From: Trichobilharzia regenti
Lineage: Eukaryota > Platyhelminthes > Trematoda > Strigeidida > Schistosomatidae
Assembly (NCBI GenBank): GCA_944472135.2
Contig: OX235262.1
Coordinates: 70,928,887-70,992,886 of the forward strand
Direction: 5' to 3'
DNA length: 64,000 bases
Below, piece by piece: positions 23,970 through 34,909 of this stretch (position 1 is its first letter; each line of letters starts with the position of its first letter). Position numbers and translations under genes: made by a program. A model generated the notes under the pieces. It was not told the DNA's origin and ran no database searches. It worked only from the letters and a program-made list of their open reading frames with translations.

Positions 23970-24655
23970 ATACATGAAATCAGTTGTCATGGTGAACATA
24001 TTCTGGTGTACTGAAAAGCAATTTACTAGAAGCATAGCTAATCGACAGTTGGGAATTAACACACAGGCAATATGAAACGATCTATTTTTCTCTCTACTTA
24101 GTCATCCTAATACACACTGACATACACATATCTTGTTTTGTTTTTGTTTTTAATTCCTTGGTAAATTCCTGTTGCTTTGAAAACACATTTGTAGTGCTGA
24201 TGTCATATTTTTGTCTTGATTTGCTTGATTTTTGTCTTCTTATAGATATGTAACTATGTCTTGACAGTGGGTTAAATTTAAGTCAAATAAACAGTCGGTC
24301 TGTCCGTTACACTTTTGCCAACAAAACTTGATGAGATACACACTGATGTGCTAGTCATGCATTGACAAGATACTTATTTAATAGGATAAGTGAGTGGAAT
24401 GTTGATAATAATGATTGAAGAAGTAGGAGAATTAAGTCTTACACTGTAAATGTTATTTCGGTCACCCTTCAAGCAAAAAAAAATCAGGAAGAAAAGTAAA
24501 ATAAAGAATTCTATATGATTCACAAGTATTGTCGGTTGTCATTTGCTTATGACAAGCAAAACCCCGAATTTCACATTTTATATAGCCTCTTTACAACTTA
24601 CGTAACCAAGTGATAATTATTCCAAAGACATTTGCCACTTTGAGACACATTTAAG
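23970..24655. other. No feature recognised
   Basis: AT-rich, with no repeat family or coding signal seen. Confidence 0.4.
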
Positions 24656-24659
24656 ATAA

Positions 24660-24905
24660 CTTGGGGGATTTCATCATGAGCTGATATCACTTGTAGAACC
24701 AGTGGAAAACTTGGGAGTACTGGACAGCTGTTTCGTCTTAGTTTGGTACTCTTCAGTAGCACGCACTTGCACTGATGAAGAGTTAAAAACTAGGACGAAA
24801 CAGCTGTTTAGTACTCCCGGGTTTTCTATGGTTCTCTAACTGATGTCAGTTCATGATGAAATCCTCCAGCCAATCAAAAAAAAAAATCCCCACAAAACCA
24901 ATACT
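24660..24905. repeat. Head-to-head SINE-B pair forming a long hairpin
   Basis: A minus-strand tail half (24660-24768) and a plus-strand tail half (24770-24905) face each other and are complementary with few mismatches. Each has a hammerhead-like zone: TACTGAAGAGTACC..GACGAAACAG on the minus strand and CACTGATGAAGAGTT..GGACGAAACAG on the plus strand. Confidence 0.8.
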
Positions 24906-24934
24906 TGAACAGTTAAGATAAAGATCCGAAATTG

Positions 24935-25360
24935 ATGAGTCTAATTAATCACACAAAAGTAAATGGTATCAAGTTCTTCACGAAAATTATTCACAACCAC
25001 TCCTTAGTTTCTCCTTCTCTGTGTGTACCTGTCAGTTTGATTGTTACTGTGGAGTCAGTTAAACTGGGCGAAAAATTAGACATATTCATTATCAGATTTC
25101 TAAACACCATCCTACTTGGATGAGCAAGCGACAAAGAAGATCTATTTGTAGCCTTGTTTTACCTCACCTTGTAGACTATGCCAACAAGTTTTTCATAGTT
25201 ATTTACCATACTCCGACCAGTCTTAGTTACACCTTAAGAATTCCTCTTTTACATAAAGACTGAAGCTATTGGAATCCATATGAAGAAGTTAAAGTTATAA
25301 GTTCAGAAGAATCTCGTACAGACACTTTCCTTACCTTCTTACCCTAAGCAACTAACATGC
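24935..25360 (+). mobile_element. Penelope-like element, endonuclease fragment
   Basis: Plus-strand frames give a worn GIY-YIG region (LCVPVSLIVTVESVKLGE, EKLDIFIIRFLNT). They end with IGIHMKKLKL, a stop and VQKNLVQTLSLPS, a typical Penelope-like C-terminus. It lies directly before another element of the same class. Confidence 0.55.
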
Positions 25361-25394
25361 CATTATTTTAACTATCTTTAATTGTTGTAAAAGT

Positions 25395-27225
25395 TTTTGT
25401 ATACCTGAATGAATGAAAAAACAAAATAAAATTGGTTTTACTGACGTTTCAATGTTTAATGCTGCTAATAGATTTATCAAAGTATTGTTAAACCAGAATT
25501 TACAAAGTCTCAGCTTGTATACAGCAAACCGGATTGTCCCTCTTCAATATGATATAATTTCTATGCTGTTGTCATCTTGGACTCACCATCTTACCGACCC
25601 ATTGACTTTAAATCTCTCTAAATACTTATCCTTGATACTGAAACCACTCCAAAAAGGACTCTCAAAATGCTATAAAAGACTCATATGATTTCAAATCTAA
25701 AACAGAAAACTAAGAAATTGTTGAAGAAGATATTGTGGTAAGCTGTGATATTAACTCATTATATACTAGCATTCTAATTATCAAAAGTCTTGATAACATT
25801 TTCAGTTTACTAGAATCAGACACAACCCTAACAGAAAGGTGTCCACTGCACACCATTGAAATAATTAAGCGTCTAAAATTCTGTCTTAAAAATAAGTGTT
25901 TTACACTTAAAGGGAGTTTATGTAGACAAATGCTGTAGCTACGGTTCACCAGTTTCCCCAATAGTCGCTGTTCTTTTCATAAATGCATTTGAAGAAAATA
26001 TCTTTTCAAGCATACTCACACTAAAAGTATTGCTAAGGTATGTTAACGACACTTTCATTGTGGTAAAAAAAAGAGATCTACACAGTTCATTCTTGGAGAA
26101 ACTGAACTGTCCGTCTCCCAGCATCCAGTTTACTTTGGAAGCAAACTGCATATTAAGAGGAAGTAAAACAGATATTTCAATATCCAGATTTATATTCAGA
26201 AAGAAAATACATTCCTACAAAGTTTTAGACTTCTGATCATCGTCCATCTTCAGTGCAAAGGTATCAGTTGCTTGAAGTCTACTTAGGCGGGCAAACTCTA
26301 ATAAGTGATGAAAAGGAATAAGAAGAAGAAATATCGAACATTACCAAAATTGTAGGGAAAAATAACTGTCCAAAGAACTTCATTACCAAAATCAAAACTG
26401 ACATTGAATATGGTCGGCAACGTATTCTGAAGTCAGCTGTCATTCCATGCACACCAGAAAAATCAGTCAATATTAGAAGAGTACTGAAATACCACATCAG
26501 AGTTTTCTTCAAAACTAAACTTTAACATTAAAAAACAACCTTGTTAAGGTGAAAGATCGAATTCTAGAAGATTCACAATCTAATTGTGTCTACAAAATAA
26601 AATGCTTGAAATGTGATGTGATACACATCGGAAAAAAAAATCACAAGAAATCAAATTTAGAAGAAATGAACACCGTAGAGCATTTGTCCGACAACCGAGA
26701 AATCTAATTGTACCAGAAAAGCTGAAAAAGTTATCAACCATAGATCTACACACAAAATTCATTTTGACAGCATTGAAATAATCCAGAAAAAATTCAGAAA
26801 TTACAAACAGCGTCTGATATCAGAAGCACTTCATGTCAAATCGAATCGAAATTGTCTGAATGCGAATGATGGACTAAGAGAGAATTCGACTTGGCTATAA
26901 AACCCCTTCCCCCCTCCGGCCTACTTCAAGTGACAAGATCAACAAAAATATGATAAGAAATTTCATTATGAAATTCAATAATTTTATACGCTTATCAAAT
27001 CTAACAATCCACACATGATATTGTGGTCTTTACAAACTTAACAACGTAAAAAGCACCTGATGCTGAAGAATTGTAATCAACGCTCTATACAGAAGATGAG
27101 ATCCTGTAAATTCTAGTCTACAATTAATTTGATGAAGCTTCTGGCAACATTAAATAGCGAAACGTCAGTGAAACCAGTGTCGTTTTGTTTCTCATTCATT
27201 GAGAAATACCACAATTTTATGATCT
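25395..27225 (+). mobile_element. Penelope-like element, nearly complete but broken
   Basis: The plus strand shows reverse transcriptase motifs in order: VVSCDINSLYTS (motif A region, 25735), CCSYGSPVSPIVAVLFINAF (motif B, about 25940), and LRYVNDTFIVV (motif C, about 26030, where the usual YVDD has D to N). Then come a linker (26280-26520) and NCVYKIKCLKCDVIHIGK (GIY-YIG endonuclease, about 26580) with HLSDN downstream. Stops and frameshifts separate the pieces, and the changed catalytic aspartate shows it is dead. Sequence around 25405-25470 is inverted relative to 27145-27220 (AACGTCAGT..AACCA), forming the terminal repeats. Confidence 0.85.
27120..27200 (+). ncRNA. Hammerhead-like motif in the PLE terminal repeat
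   Basis: TTGATGA, an AGC-ending stem II segment, GAAA at 27159-27162, then CGTCAGTG..CCAGTGTC. The first core base is T, not C, and the stems are not convincing, so this is probably a decayed ribozyme. Confidence 0.3.
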
Positions 27226-27309
27226 CCAGACATGGTTGAAGAGTCTGCACGTAACAGCCAACTTGTCAGGATAAATGAAACATTTCGGCTCAATAGAAAT
27301 CAACCGTTT

Positions 27310-27475
27310 AGAAGTGCGTGTTTCATGGCTTAGTGGATGGGTGCTGGGTTAGAGTCTCACGGAAACGACATCAGTCACCAGAATACCGATAGATCCAGTT
27401 GACTGACGAGTCCTAAATAGGATGAAACTAGCGTCCTGCACTCATTTATTAGTTACTGACAGGCAAACATCACTA
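27310..27475 (+). repeat. Sm-alpha-type SINE with partial hammerhead
   Basis: The SINE head is followed by CTGACGAGTCCTAAATAGG and ATGAAACTAGCGTCC near 27393-27430. The core CTGACGA and GAAA, and stem II (GTCC with GGAT), are preserved, but the stem I partner (CTGCAC) no longer pairs. Confidence 0.7.
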
Positions 27476-27784
27476 TGTGGACGTACTGTAGGTTAGTCAA
27501 GTATAACCTCGACTTGGTTTATAACAAAAATATCCTATGATCATTAGCCAGCCAATATATGCTTGGCATAGTGATTATTTGTAAACAAAAGATAGACTAA
27601 TCTAATAACTCCATCATTAGTAGGTTAGATTTCCGGTTTGCGTCTTTATCAATTCACTGTTGATCACTTCGAAAATCAATAAAAGATGACGATTGAAGTA
27701 ATTCTTATAGTATTCATCAACCAGGATAGTAAACTTGTCCGTTTTATACATATTTATTCTATAGAATAATATGGCACACTCTAT

Positions 27785-28080
27785 CATGAACCAACGTTAG
27801 TTAGGGGGTCACTGAAAACTAAGGAGTAATGGGAAACGGCTTCATCCTAGTCTGTGACTCTTCAGTGGCAAGTACTATGACCCTATGAGGAATAGTACCC
27901 ATAAAATTTGGATTATCAGACAAATCCGTAAAATATTCTACAAGTGGGTTGGAATTCAATAAACCATGAAGTTTAACTTGAGTCCAATGATGATTCAGGA
28001 GGAATCATCTGTCCAGTGATTCCTTGATTTCAGTTGTTCTTTAACTAAGGTTCAGTTCTTGACTAAATCTACTTTTAATA
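27785..28080 (-). repeat. SINE-B remnants
   Basis: A minus-strand zone (CGGCTTCATCCTAGTCTGTG) at 27785-27880 is followed by plus-strand tail-like pieces (ATCTGTCCAGTGATTCC) to 28080. Confidence 0.5.
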
Positions 28081-28224
28081 ATAATAATAACAACAGATAC
28101 TGTGGAATATTTGAACGAATTACTTGGCATTTATGTCTTTTTACAGTGAAAGGAGATGGTAAATGGCAAAATTTAATTTAACAAAACTTACCCTTACAAA
28201 CTAAACTATAGAAAATTAATCTGA

Positions 28225-28335
28225 TGCTTGCTAGTGAATTGCTACAGAATGGAGTTTCCTGGAGTTCTAGTGAGAAGTCGTGACCACTGAGGCCCATCGA
28301 GTCACGTGTGAGGATGGATGTCCCACCGACGACAT
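28225..28335 (+). repeat. SINE-B 5' fragment
   Basis: GAGTTTCCTGGAGTTCTAGTG and GAAGTCGTGACCACTGAGGC match the 5' part of SINE-B. Confidence 0.55.
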
Positions 28336-28424
28336 CTTACCGAAGGTGTACATATCAAACTTCTTCATACCACAGAAGCAATGACAATATGCATACTCTG
28401 ACTGGACACTAGTAACTAGTGTGA

Positions 28425-28680
28425 TGTAGTGCAGACTGAATTGTATCAGTCACCATGCTAGGTGGCTCAGAATCATGATATAATTTGATTTGATGATATA
28501 ATATGGTTGGAGGCAATGGGCAAGAAGCCTTGGACCCAGGTTTCGTGCTAGTCGGCACTCACCAGTTAGCAAGGCTTATCTGCAACCTTGAAGGAACTTA
28601 TTTCCCTCCTGAGATTCGAACCCGCATCACCCAGTGTTGCAGTCATAGATGTTACCACTGAACTATTTGGCTTGTAATTG
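28425..28680 (-). repeat. tRNA-derived SINE-D, minus strand
   Basis: The minus strand has an AATAGTTCAGTGGTAACATC A-box zone and GATGCGGGTTCGAATCTCAG. Next come GGTTGCAGATAAGCCTTGC and AGCACGAAACCTGGGTCC, with the tail reaching about 28425. Confidence 0.75.
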
Positions 28681-28684
28681 ACTT

Positions 28685-28815
28685 CCTGTAGGATTGTATT
28701 CGATGGATTCCTTCAAGGTCGCAGATACGCCTTGGTGAGTGGTGAGTGCCAACTAGTACGAAACCTAGTCAAGCAAGGCTTCCTACCGATTGCCTCCAAT
28801 CATCTAATATTAAAT
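28685..28815 (+). repeat. SINE-D fragment, plus strand
   Basis: GGTCGCAGATACGCCTTGG, GAGTGCCAACTAGTACGAAA and GGCTTCCTACCGATTGCC. Inverted relative to the previous copy. Confidence 0.7.
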
Positions 28816-28819
28816 AGGC

Positions 28820-30275
28820 GACACACATGTCAAATCCCAAACTCTACACACAGAAGAGGTTTGTCCAGTCACTGAATTAACTAATAATATTGACATTTAT
28901 AAACGTAGAAATGTGAACAGAAAGTTGCCTCTCTTCAGGAAACTTCTTTATATAAAATTCAAGCCGAACAAACAGTTGCTTGTTTCATTTCTTAAAATTT
29001 TAGTCTCACAATGAACACAAAAAATGTTTGCATTACAGCATTATGAAAGAAAGAAAGAAAGAGCATCTGTGGTGTTTTGTTTTTCATTTCTTTTTAAAAA
29101 GTCTTTGTCAGTAACAGGATAGAAGTACTTTAATCCTGCGTTATTTTTTTGTTTAACAGTTAGAAAAGATCCTAGTTTATTATTAGCATACATTTTTTTA
29201 AACGTGTTGTTTCAACTAAATAGCTTAATTTATCATCTTGATTCCAGTTAATTATTGAGATTAGGATATCAAAATCCTGGTACATCCGCGCGCACACACA
29301 CACACACACACAATGCAGACATGTATCACAGATTAAGATACTACCTTCAACGTGTTTTCTCACCTATGGTAAACGGCTCCAACCTGTCATATAACCATAT
29401 ATACATGTTTACAAAAAAAATTAGCTGTTGTCTCTTTACTACGTTTATATCGTGTCACATGACAGTTTGTCCGGTAGGAATTGAAGCAGTGGTGAAGTTA
29501 AACTATTTGTCATAGCCAAGGTTCAAGGTCTGTCGAAAGTTGACCTTCAAGAGCCAATCAGATTTAGAGAGCTCCATGAAATATCATATCATACTACATT
29601 TATGGATTTGATGAGGGTAGGCTCAGTATTCTACTTATTCCCTAGGTACGTTTTTCTGTAAATTTAAACTGTGAGGTAGAGTTACGGGGCGAAGTTCAAC
29701 AATAGTGTCCAAGGTGGGCGAACGCTCCAATAACCTTGAGCGCATGCTAGCCGTTGGTTAACGGCACCTGTAACTATCATAGCAGAAATATTAAAGCTTT
29801 TCACCAACAAATTTCACCCAGATCACATTTTTAAGTACTGTTTGGACGATGTGTTAATAGCTCGTTAGGGTTAAGATCAGGGTCATAATTAGGATTAAGG
29901 TTAGGCTAACGATTAGGGATAGATTTAGAGTTGATGTCATTTATTTTAATTTGTTTCATTATCCACATTTTCTTGGTGAGTAGTCGTCGATTGTGTTACT
30001 GGAAATCATAGTAATTTAACCAAGGGCTTTTGCTGAAGACTGCACAACAGGATAAGAGAGATAAGTGGTTCACTAAAGCAGTTCATTTTCAGTCACCACC
30101 TCGATGAATACATGTAGAGAAACTAATCTAAGCTAACAACTGATACTCCTCAGTATAACTGGGATGTATTTTTAAGTCATGTCAGACATGACGAGGCATG
30201 TGGCCAATACGGTTCACTGTATTTGGGTGAGACTGATAATTATCGATAACATTGGCTAACGGTAGTGGAATTATC
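28820..30275. other. No gene seen
   Basis: AT-rich, with a CA microsatellite and a short run of TTAGGG-like units near 29863-29936. Confidence 0.4.
29287..29312. repeat. (CA)n microsatellite
   Basis: A CGCGCG start followed by CA repeats. Confidence 0.9.
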
Positions 30276-30279
30276 GCAA

Positions 30280-30500
30280 ACTGACAGAAGTTTGTATTCC
30301 TCGGTCATTGAATTCCAGTCAAGTAACTGAATAGTCGGCGGACTAGCTTCGTAACCTGAATTAGTTGGATCCAATCCCTTAGTGGATGGGGTCACACGTG
30401 CGTACCACTAAGACATAACAAATTTGGACGTAACAACTGCCCAGTACCCCCTGATTTTAAATATTTCTCTAAATGATGTTTATTTGTGACGAAATCTTCA
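30280..30500 (+). repeat. SINE-B copy, degraded
   Basis: GGCGGACTAGCTTCGTAACC, CGTGCGTACCACTAAGACAT, AACTGCCCAGTACCCC and a GACGAAATC tail. Confidence 0.6.
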
Positions 30501-30689
30501 CTTTGGAATCCAAAGTTTGTTTTGGCAAATTCTTGCTTTTAATTTACGAGGAAGCAGTACTGAACACGATGTATAAATGGAAATGGAAAGTCCTACTAAA
30601 GGGGAAATGAAAGAATCACTACTTTGGATTTGGACTGCATTGATTCTCAGAGATTTGATTGATTTCAAATTTGATCAAGAATTAATACC

Positions 30690-30990
30690 AATCTGAGGAC
30701 CAGTAAGAACTAATGAATACTGGAAAGCTGTTTTATCCTAGCTTGGTAATCTTCAGCAGTACTCATTCGCAACTTCACCAGGGTTCGAACCCAAGATTTT
30801 TAGGTTACAAGGCCACCTAGTTGACATTCAGATAAAGAGGCTCATCACTTCTAAATTCTACCCATTGGCGATGTTTAGCTCAATGACCGGTCAGTGTCAC
30901 TCGTGATTATCTGTCCTTACATCAAATTTGGTGGACGCCACTCATAAGGACAGACACTGGTGAGCACTAGACTAATTTTCAAATGGTGGT
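30690..30990 (-). repeat. SINE-B copy, minus strand
   Basis: Reverse: CTTCAGCAGTACTCATTCGC, CCAGGGTTCGAACCCAAG and CAAGGCCACCTAGTTGACC-like sequence. It ends 125 bp before the first visible exon. Confidence 0.7.
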
Positions 30991-31111
30991 TTGATTGATT
31001 TCTCAAATGAACTTTAAGAGTATTAGAAGGCATTTCTTTCATAAGCTATATTTATCTTACCTATTATAAATGTTTCACTATATAATGCAATTCTTTATCC
31101 CCTATTTTCTA

Positions 31112-31117
31112 TAGCAG
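31112..31117 (+). other. Tandem NAGNAG splice acceptor
   Basis: The acceptor of the first visible exon reads TAGCAG. Either AG can be used without changing the frame, adding or removing one residue. Confidence 0.6.
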
Positions 31118-31246
31118 TGATCAATAAGAGTACAGAATCTCAGCCTGTATTGCAACGGAGAAACACACAAGATTCTTCTACAACTGCACCAAAATGTTTA
31201 CCAGCTGAACCAATATTACGTAATGCAAGTAAAGAAAATCGTCCAG
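31115..31246 (+). CDS. SVIL-like: Supervillin-like exon 1 of 6 visible (linker)
   Basis: The exon is entered in phase 1 after a pyrimidine-rich acceptor ending TATAG and left at CCAG/GTAAGC in phase 1. It encodes about 43 residues (VINKSTESQPV... to ...SKENRP), rich in S, T, N, Q and P, with no domain, as expected for the disordered N-terminal half of supervillins. The acceptor reads TAGCAG, so the exon could start at 31115 or 31118, changing one residue. It is assigned to the gene because its split last codon joins exactly to the next exon (g plus aa gives E) and because both neighbours are in frame. Taken alone it has no recognisable homology, so it is less certain than the later exons. An upstream partner exon must end in phase 1; none was found in the 31 kb before it. 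Confidence 0.72.
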
Positions 31247-31394
31247 GTAAGCTTAATATCAGTAACAAACTAGTTAAATACTCTTTTGATCATATTAGTT
31301 ATTCTCTGTTATACCAAAAATTACGTCACTTGCTATGAGGGTCTTTATGCGGGGGTAAGTTTCTTTTAACTTCGAAAATATGTCTGATGTGAGA

Positions 31395-31545
31395 AACGTA
31401 CGGCATTGGGTGGTGACCGTCAGTGGAATCCAGGGTGTGCTTTTGTCTTATCTGAGACTCGTCAACCGGGTGTACTGGATACATTCCCCAGTAAGTGATG
31501 GTGTTCCCACTGGCACTCGAACCCAGTAACCTACATCCATACTAG
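31395..31545 (-). repeat. Sm-alpha-type SINE, minus strand, dead hammerhead
   Basis: The minus strand reads TTGACGAGTCTCAGATAAGAC, AAAAGCACACC and CTGGATTCCACTG. First core base C to T and GAAA to AAAA. Confidence 0.75.
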
Positions 31546-31889
31546 AAGCCAATATTTTAGCGGAGGTCGATATTTCCGTCTAATTAAGCAATGGGAGAAT
31601 CAGAAGTGACTTAAATAGAAATAAAACTTGTAATCCCAGCTGATGTTAGAAAACTGTAAAAGGTGTTTGAAACTAGGTCGGGTTTACACAGATCAGTCCT
31701 TCCTTCCTTCCTCACTTCAATTTCTTTCAGGTTTAATTAGTTGTTTTTCTTCAGTTATATAAAAACAAACTATTTTCAGAATAATATTATTTGTACTATT
31801 TAAGGTAAATCGGTAAGGAAAAATGTTTGGGTATAAATGTCACATGAAACTAATTGACAGTTGAATAAGATGAACACTTATTTATTATT

Positions 31890-32190
31890 ATTATAATATT
31901 ATTATTCTGTTGGGTTTTAAGTGGAACATAAAGGCTTCCGTAACTGTTTTAGACAGCTCTACAAATGTCTATAAGCTTTCATTTCTTCCTCACTGCTTGA
32001 TCTCCTCCATGCCTCCATCGGACACACGTCCAACTCGTTGTTTTCCATTCAGGTGCCATCATTCAAGAGTTTGCCTGGTGTGTGATATCCCTCACCAGTC
32101 TCTTCAGTGTATTCCCCATCTATCTCCATTTCCTTCTGCATATTTGTTGAATGATAGGTTGTTTGGTTGGCTCTTCGTCTGCTGGAGAGC
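31890..32190 (-). mobile_element. Non-LTR retrotransposon 3' end, degraded
   Basis: The minus strand resembles the last 300 bp of the other copies: CCAACAAATATGCAGAAGG-like sequence, GTGAGGGATATCACACACC, and the 3' terminus after GGAGATCAAGCAGTG, next to an ATAATAATATTATTA microsatellite. Confidence 0.65.
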
Positions 32191-32380
32191 TCTCCTTGTA
32201 ACCAGAAGGTCCTGTGTTCGAACCTTGGTGGTGAGTGGATAGTGATGAAGAGTCACAAACTAGGCTGGCGAAACAGCTGTTCAGTACTCTTTGTTAGTTT
32301 TCCAATGGTTCTCTAACTAATATCAGCTCATGATGAAATCCTCCAACTAATAAAGCAAACACAATCGCTGCAAACCCAAA
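32190..32380 (+). repeat. SINE-B copy, plus strand
   Basis: Truncated within its head: AGAAGGTCCTGTGTTCGAACC, GATGAAGAGTCACAAACTAGG, GCGAAACAGCTGTTCAGTAC and the tail. It abuts the LINE end without a gap. Confidence 0.75.
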
Positions 32381-32384
32381 CTTG

Positions 32385-32780
32385 AAAATTAATCTGATGC
32401 TCACTATTGACTGGCCTTTTCAGGCAGTTACCTGGGGTTCTAGAGGGAAGTCCAATGGGAGGACAAATACTCGCCACGGATGACATTCGCTAGTATTCCT
32501 GCTATGTCATGAATTGGCAGAATTTGGAATTCATGGGCTGGTCATTGGATTGGGTCCCAGTGGCCTAACGGTCTACAAGCTAGCTCACCTTGTAACTAGA
32601 AGGCCTTGGGTTCAAACTGTGACGTTGGATGCGTACTGTTGAAGAGTCCTAAACTAGGACGAAATATCTAGCCATCCAGTAATTCCAGGTTTTCCAATGG
32701 TTCTCTAAATAATGTCAGCTCATGATGAAATCCTGTAACCAATCAATCAAATCCCTACAAACCAATACTTGAATAAGTTC
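32385..32780 (+). repeat. SINE-B copy, plus strand
   Basis: Full-length, from TTAATCTGATGCTCAC and GGAAGTCCAATGGG through GGCCTAACGGTCTACAAGC, GGCCTTGGGTTCAAACTG, ACTGTTGAAGAGTCC and GGACGAAATATC to the tail. Confidence 0.75.
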
Positions 32781-32809
32781 CTTATTACTTATCTTGTCCG
32801 ACTAGCCAT

Positions 32810-33015
32810 CTAATCGTTGTTATTAGATGGTTGCAGGCAGTTAGCAGGAATCCCTGAACTTAGGTTTCGTGCTTTTTTCCATTCACCAATCAGCAAGGCG
32901 TATAAATAAGTTATTCAGGCTTGCGATTGACCTCCAGTAGGAGACTGTATCAGATAATTCTATTGGACACTAGGAATTGAGTAAATAGTGTCGTGCGTGT
33001 AGTCCTTTATTTGTT
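32810..33015 (-). repeat. SINE-D copy, degraded
   Basis: Reverse-strand ACTTAGGTTTCGTGC, CAATCAGCAAGGCGT and TTGACCTCCAGTAGG; the tRNA-like head is mostly deleted. Confidence 0.55.
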
Positions 33016-33191
33016 ACACCATGATGGCAGACAAGCCACTTAGCATGGTGGCCACATTAGCTACTTATTCACTAGTGTTCGATCAAAGTAGCCATCTGAT
33101 CTTCAATATCAAGGCAGGGAAAACAGTTCTTGATGAAAGTTTGCACTAACCTGTTGGAACCGCACAGATGAACACTTATACAGCACTAAAT

Positions 33192-33502
33192 TGTAGTGAA
33201 AGCTGTCTGCTAGACAAATTGGTAGGCACAAATTTACGTCAATATTTACTTTCCTAATCTTGGTCATAAAAAAACAGGAACCAAGACTTTGGGTAGGCGG
33301 ATATGATTCGCAGATATGTGGTATGACCTTCAAAAAACGGCAACAAAGAGATGACAGATTAACTTTCAGAGCGAATACAGCCATCAGAAGACGCTGTTCC
33401 TCGGCTAGTAATAACGAATATTAATGTCCATAAAAATCTGTAAGTATTGTTGATTTTCCCAATAAATGATCTGTTGCCTGGCCCTTGTCTTCTGTCGTCA
33501 CA
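33192..33502 (+). mobile_element. Solo LTR, copy 2, with 4-bp target duplication
   Basis: 311 bp, TGTAGTGAAAGCTGTC to GTCACA. AAAT stands directly before (33188-33191) and after (33503-33506), a clean 4-bp target-site duplication. Strong support that this is one LTR left by recombination. Confidence 0.85.
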
Positions 33503-33649
33503 AAATATTCTCTTATATTCACCAAAAGGATGACTCTTATTTACTCTGTGGCACAGATGCCTTAAAGGTTGAAATCTTTATGTAATTAATTATTTGCTTC
33601 AACTGATAGGCACTTCTTTGAACATAATATCACACTGTAACTCTAGAAG

Positions 33650-33960
33650 ATGAAAGACTTGGTAAAGGCGTGTTTAATAGGAATTTGGTATTTCTATAAA
33701 GCCAAATTATGTACGCCTTATCGTCAAATCACCATATATACAGATCTTTCGTGTTGTGCTACTTCTGGCCTTCCAACACATTGTGTTTCTTTATGTTCCT
33801 TTCACGTCTCCTATGTATCTTCGGAACGCTGAATCATTCGCCTTCTCCTACATCAAATGTATCTCCATGATATTTAATGTTTTTATGTTGATGAACATCT
33901 GTTTATATACTACTGATAAATCTTATCAGTAGCACTCGCCACAACACCATATAAGATTTT
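33650..33960 (+). repeat. Dispersed repeat, family unknown (copy 1)
   Basis: Matches 50545-50810: ATAGCCAAATTATATACACC-like and TCCTTTCACGTCTCCTATG segments, and ACATACTACTGATTAATCTT-like ends. No family recognised. Confidence 0.6.
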
Positions 33961-33964
33961 GTAA

Positions 33965-34605
33965 AATAAAACAAATACAAACTATTGTCCAGTAAGCTTG
34001 TTATCGCTATACAGCCTTGTCTTTTTTTGGATTTAAACAAGAATGACCTTCAAAAGGCTTGAATAGAATTCTTTATTACATATTATTCAAAGTCTTATTA
34101 GAATCCGTTTTTTGTATGTGTACTATATATATATAAGAGGTAGTCATATGACATGTGTGAATAAAATACCATTAAAAAAAGAGAACACAATTCAATCAAA
34201 AGCCATTAAGGTTTGGTGAAAAGCATTCACTCACTCGCTCACTATAAAATGAAATAAATTTAAATTTATCAGATTAATTAATATATTTATTCTCTCTAAA
34301 TAGTGAAATTAGAACCCAGTGGTAAAGTAAAAAGTTAAGAAAATTGATCAGGTGGGATTATCTTTCTGTTTCATGCAACTACACATGACTGTTGTTATCG
34401 ATGGTAGAAATAATAATAATACTTATACTAATACTAATAATGAGGAAAACAGATGAGAATAGATTGTGATATTTTGCTTTTAAAACTGATTCGCATTATT
34501 GATTCTCTGGCTATACGTTTAACTTCAGTCTAAAAAAAGAGTTATGCGAGATTAAATCTATCGTATATTCTCATTACTTTAACACACAACGAATATTGAT
34601 CCATT
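33965..34605. other. No feature recognised
   Basis: AT-rich sequence with short simple repeats only. Confidence 0.4.
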
Positions 34606-34609
34606 TCAT

Positions 34610-34865
34610 TCCCTTTGAGTTCCAAGTGTCACTAAAGTGCTCTTCGATTTTTGAAGTTTCAATAGAGGCCGCGATGTTTTGGTTTTTATGGGGATGGGGA
34701 TCCTAGCTCAACATGATCGACCTTCCCTTTATTCGGGCCTTTTCTTATCGATTAGTAAACTAGGCTAGGTTTAGGTGTACGTTAGCTGGGAATCGAACTT
34801 GGCGAGCATTCCTACTACTGGACATTGGATGCACACTGCCAAGGCAATGGTATATTAAGCATTGA
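34610..34865 (-). repeat. SINE-C copy, minus strand
   Basis: Reverse: TGAAGTTTCAATAGAGG, CTAGCTCAACATGATCG, CTAGGTTTAGGTGTACG, GGGAATCGAACTTGGCGAG and the ACTACTGGACATTGG head. Confidence 0.65.
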
Positions 34866-34909
34866 AGATTATTTTATCCTTGAATTATTTGTTCATCTTG
34901 AAGTCAATT

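Noticed and set aside
29040..29320. Simple repeats as a CRISPR-like or satellite array
   Set aside because: They are short microsatellites (GAAA and CA units) without spacers or larger unit.
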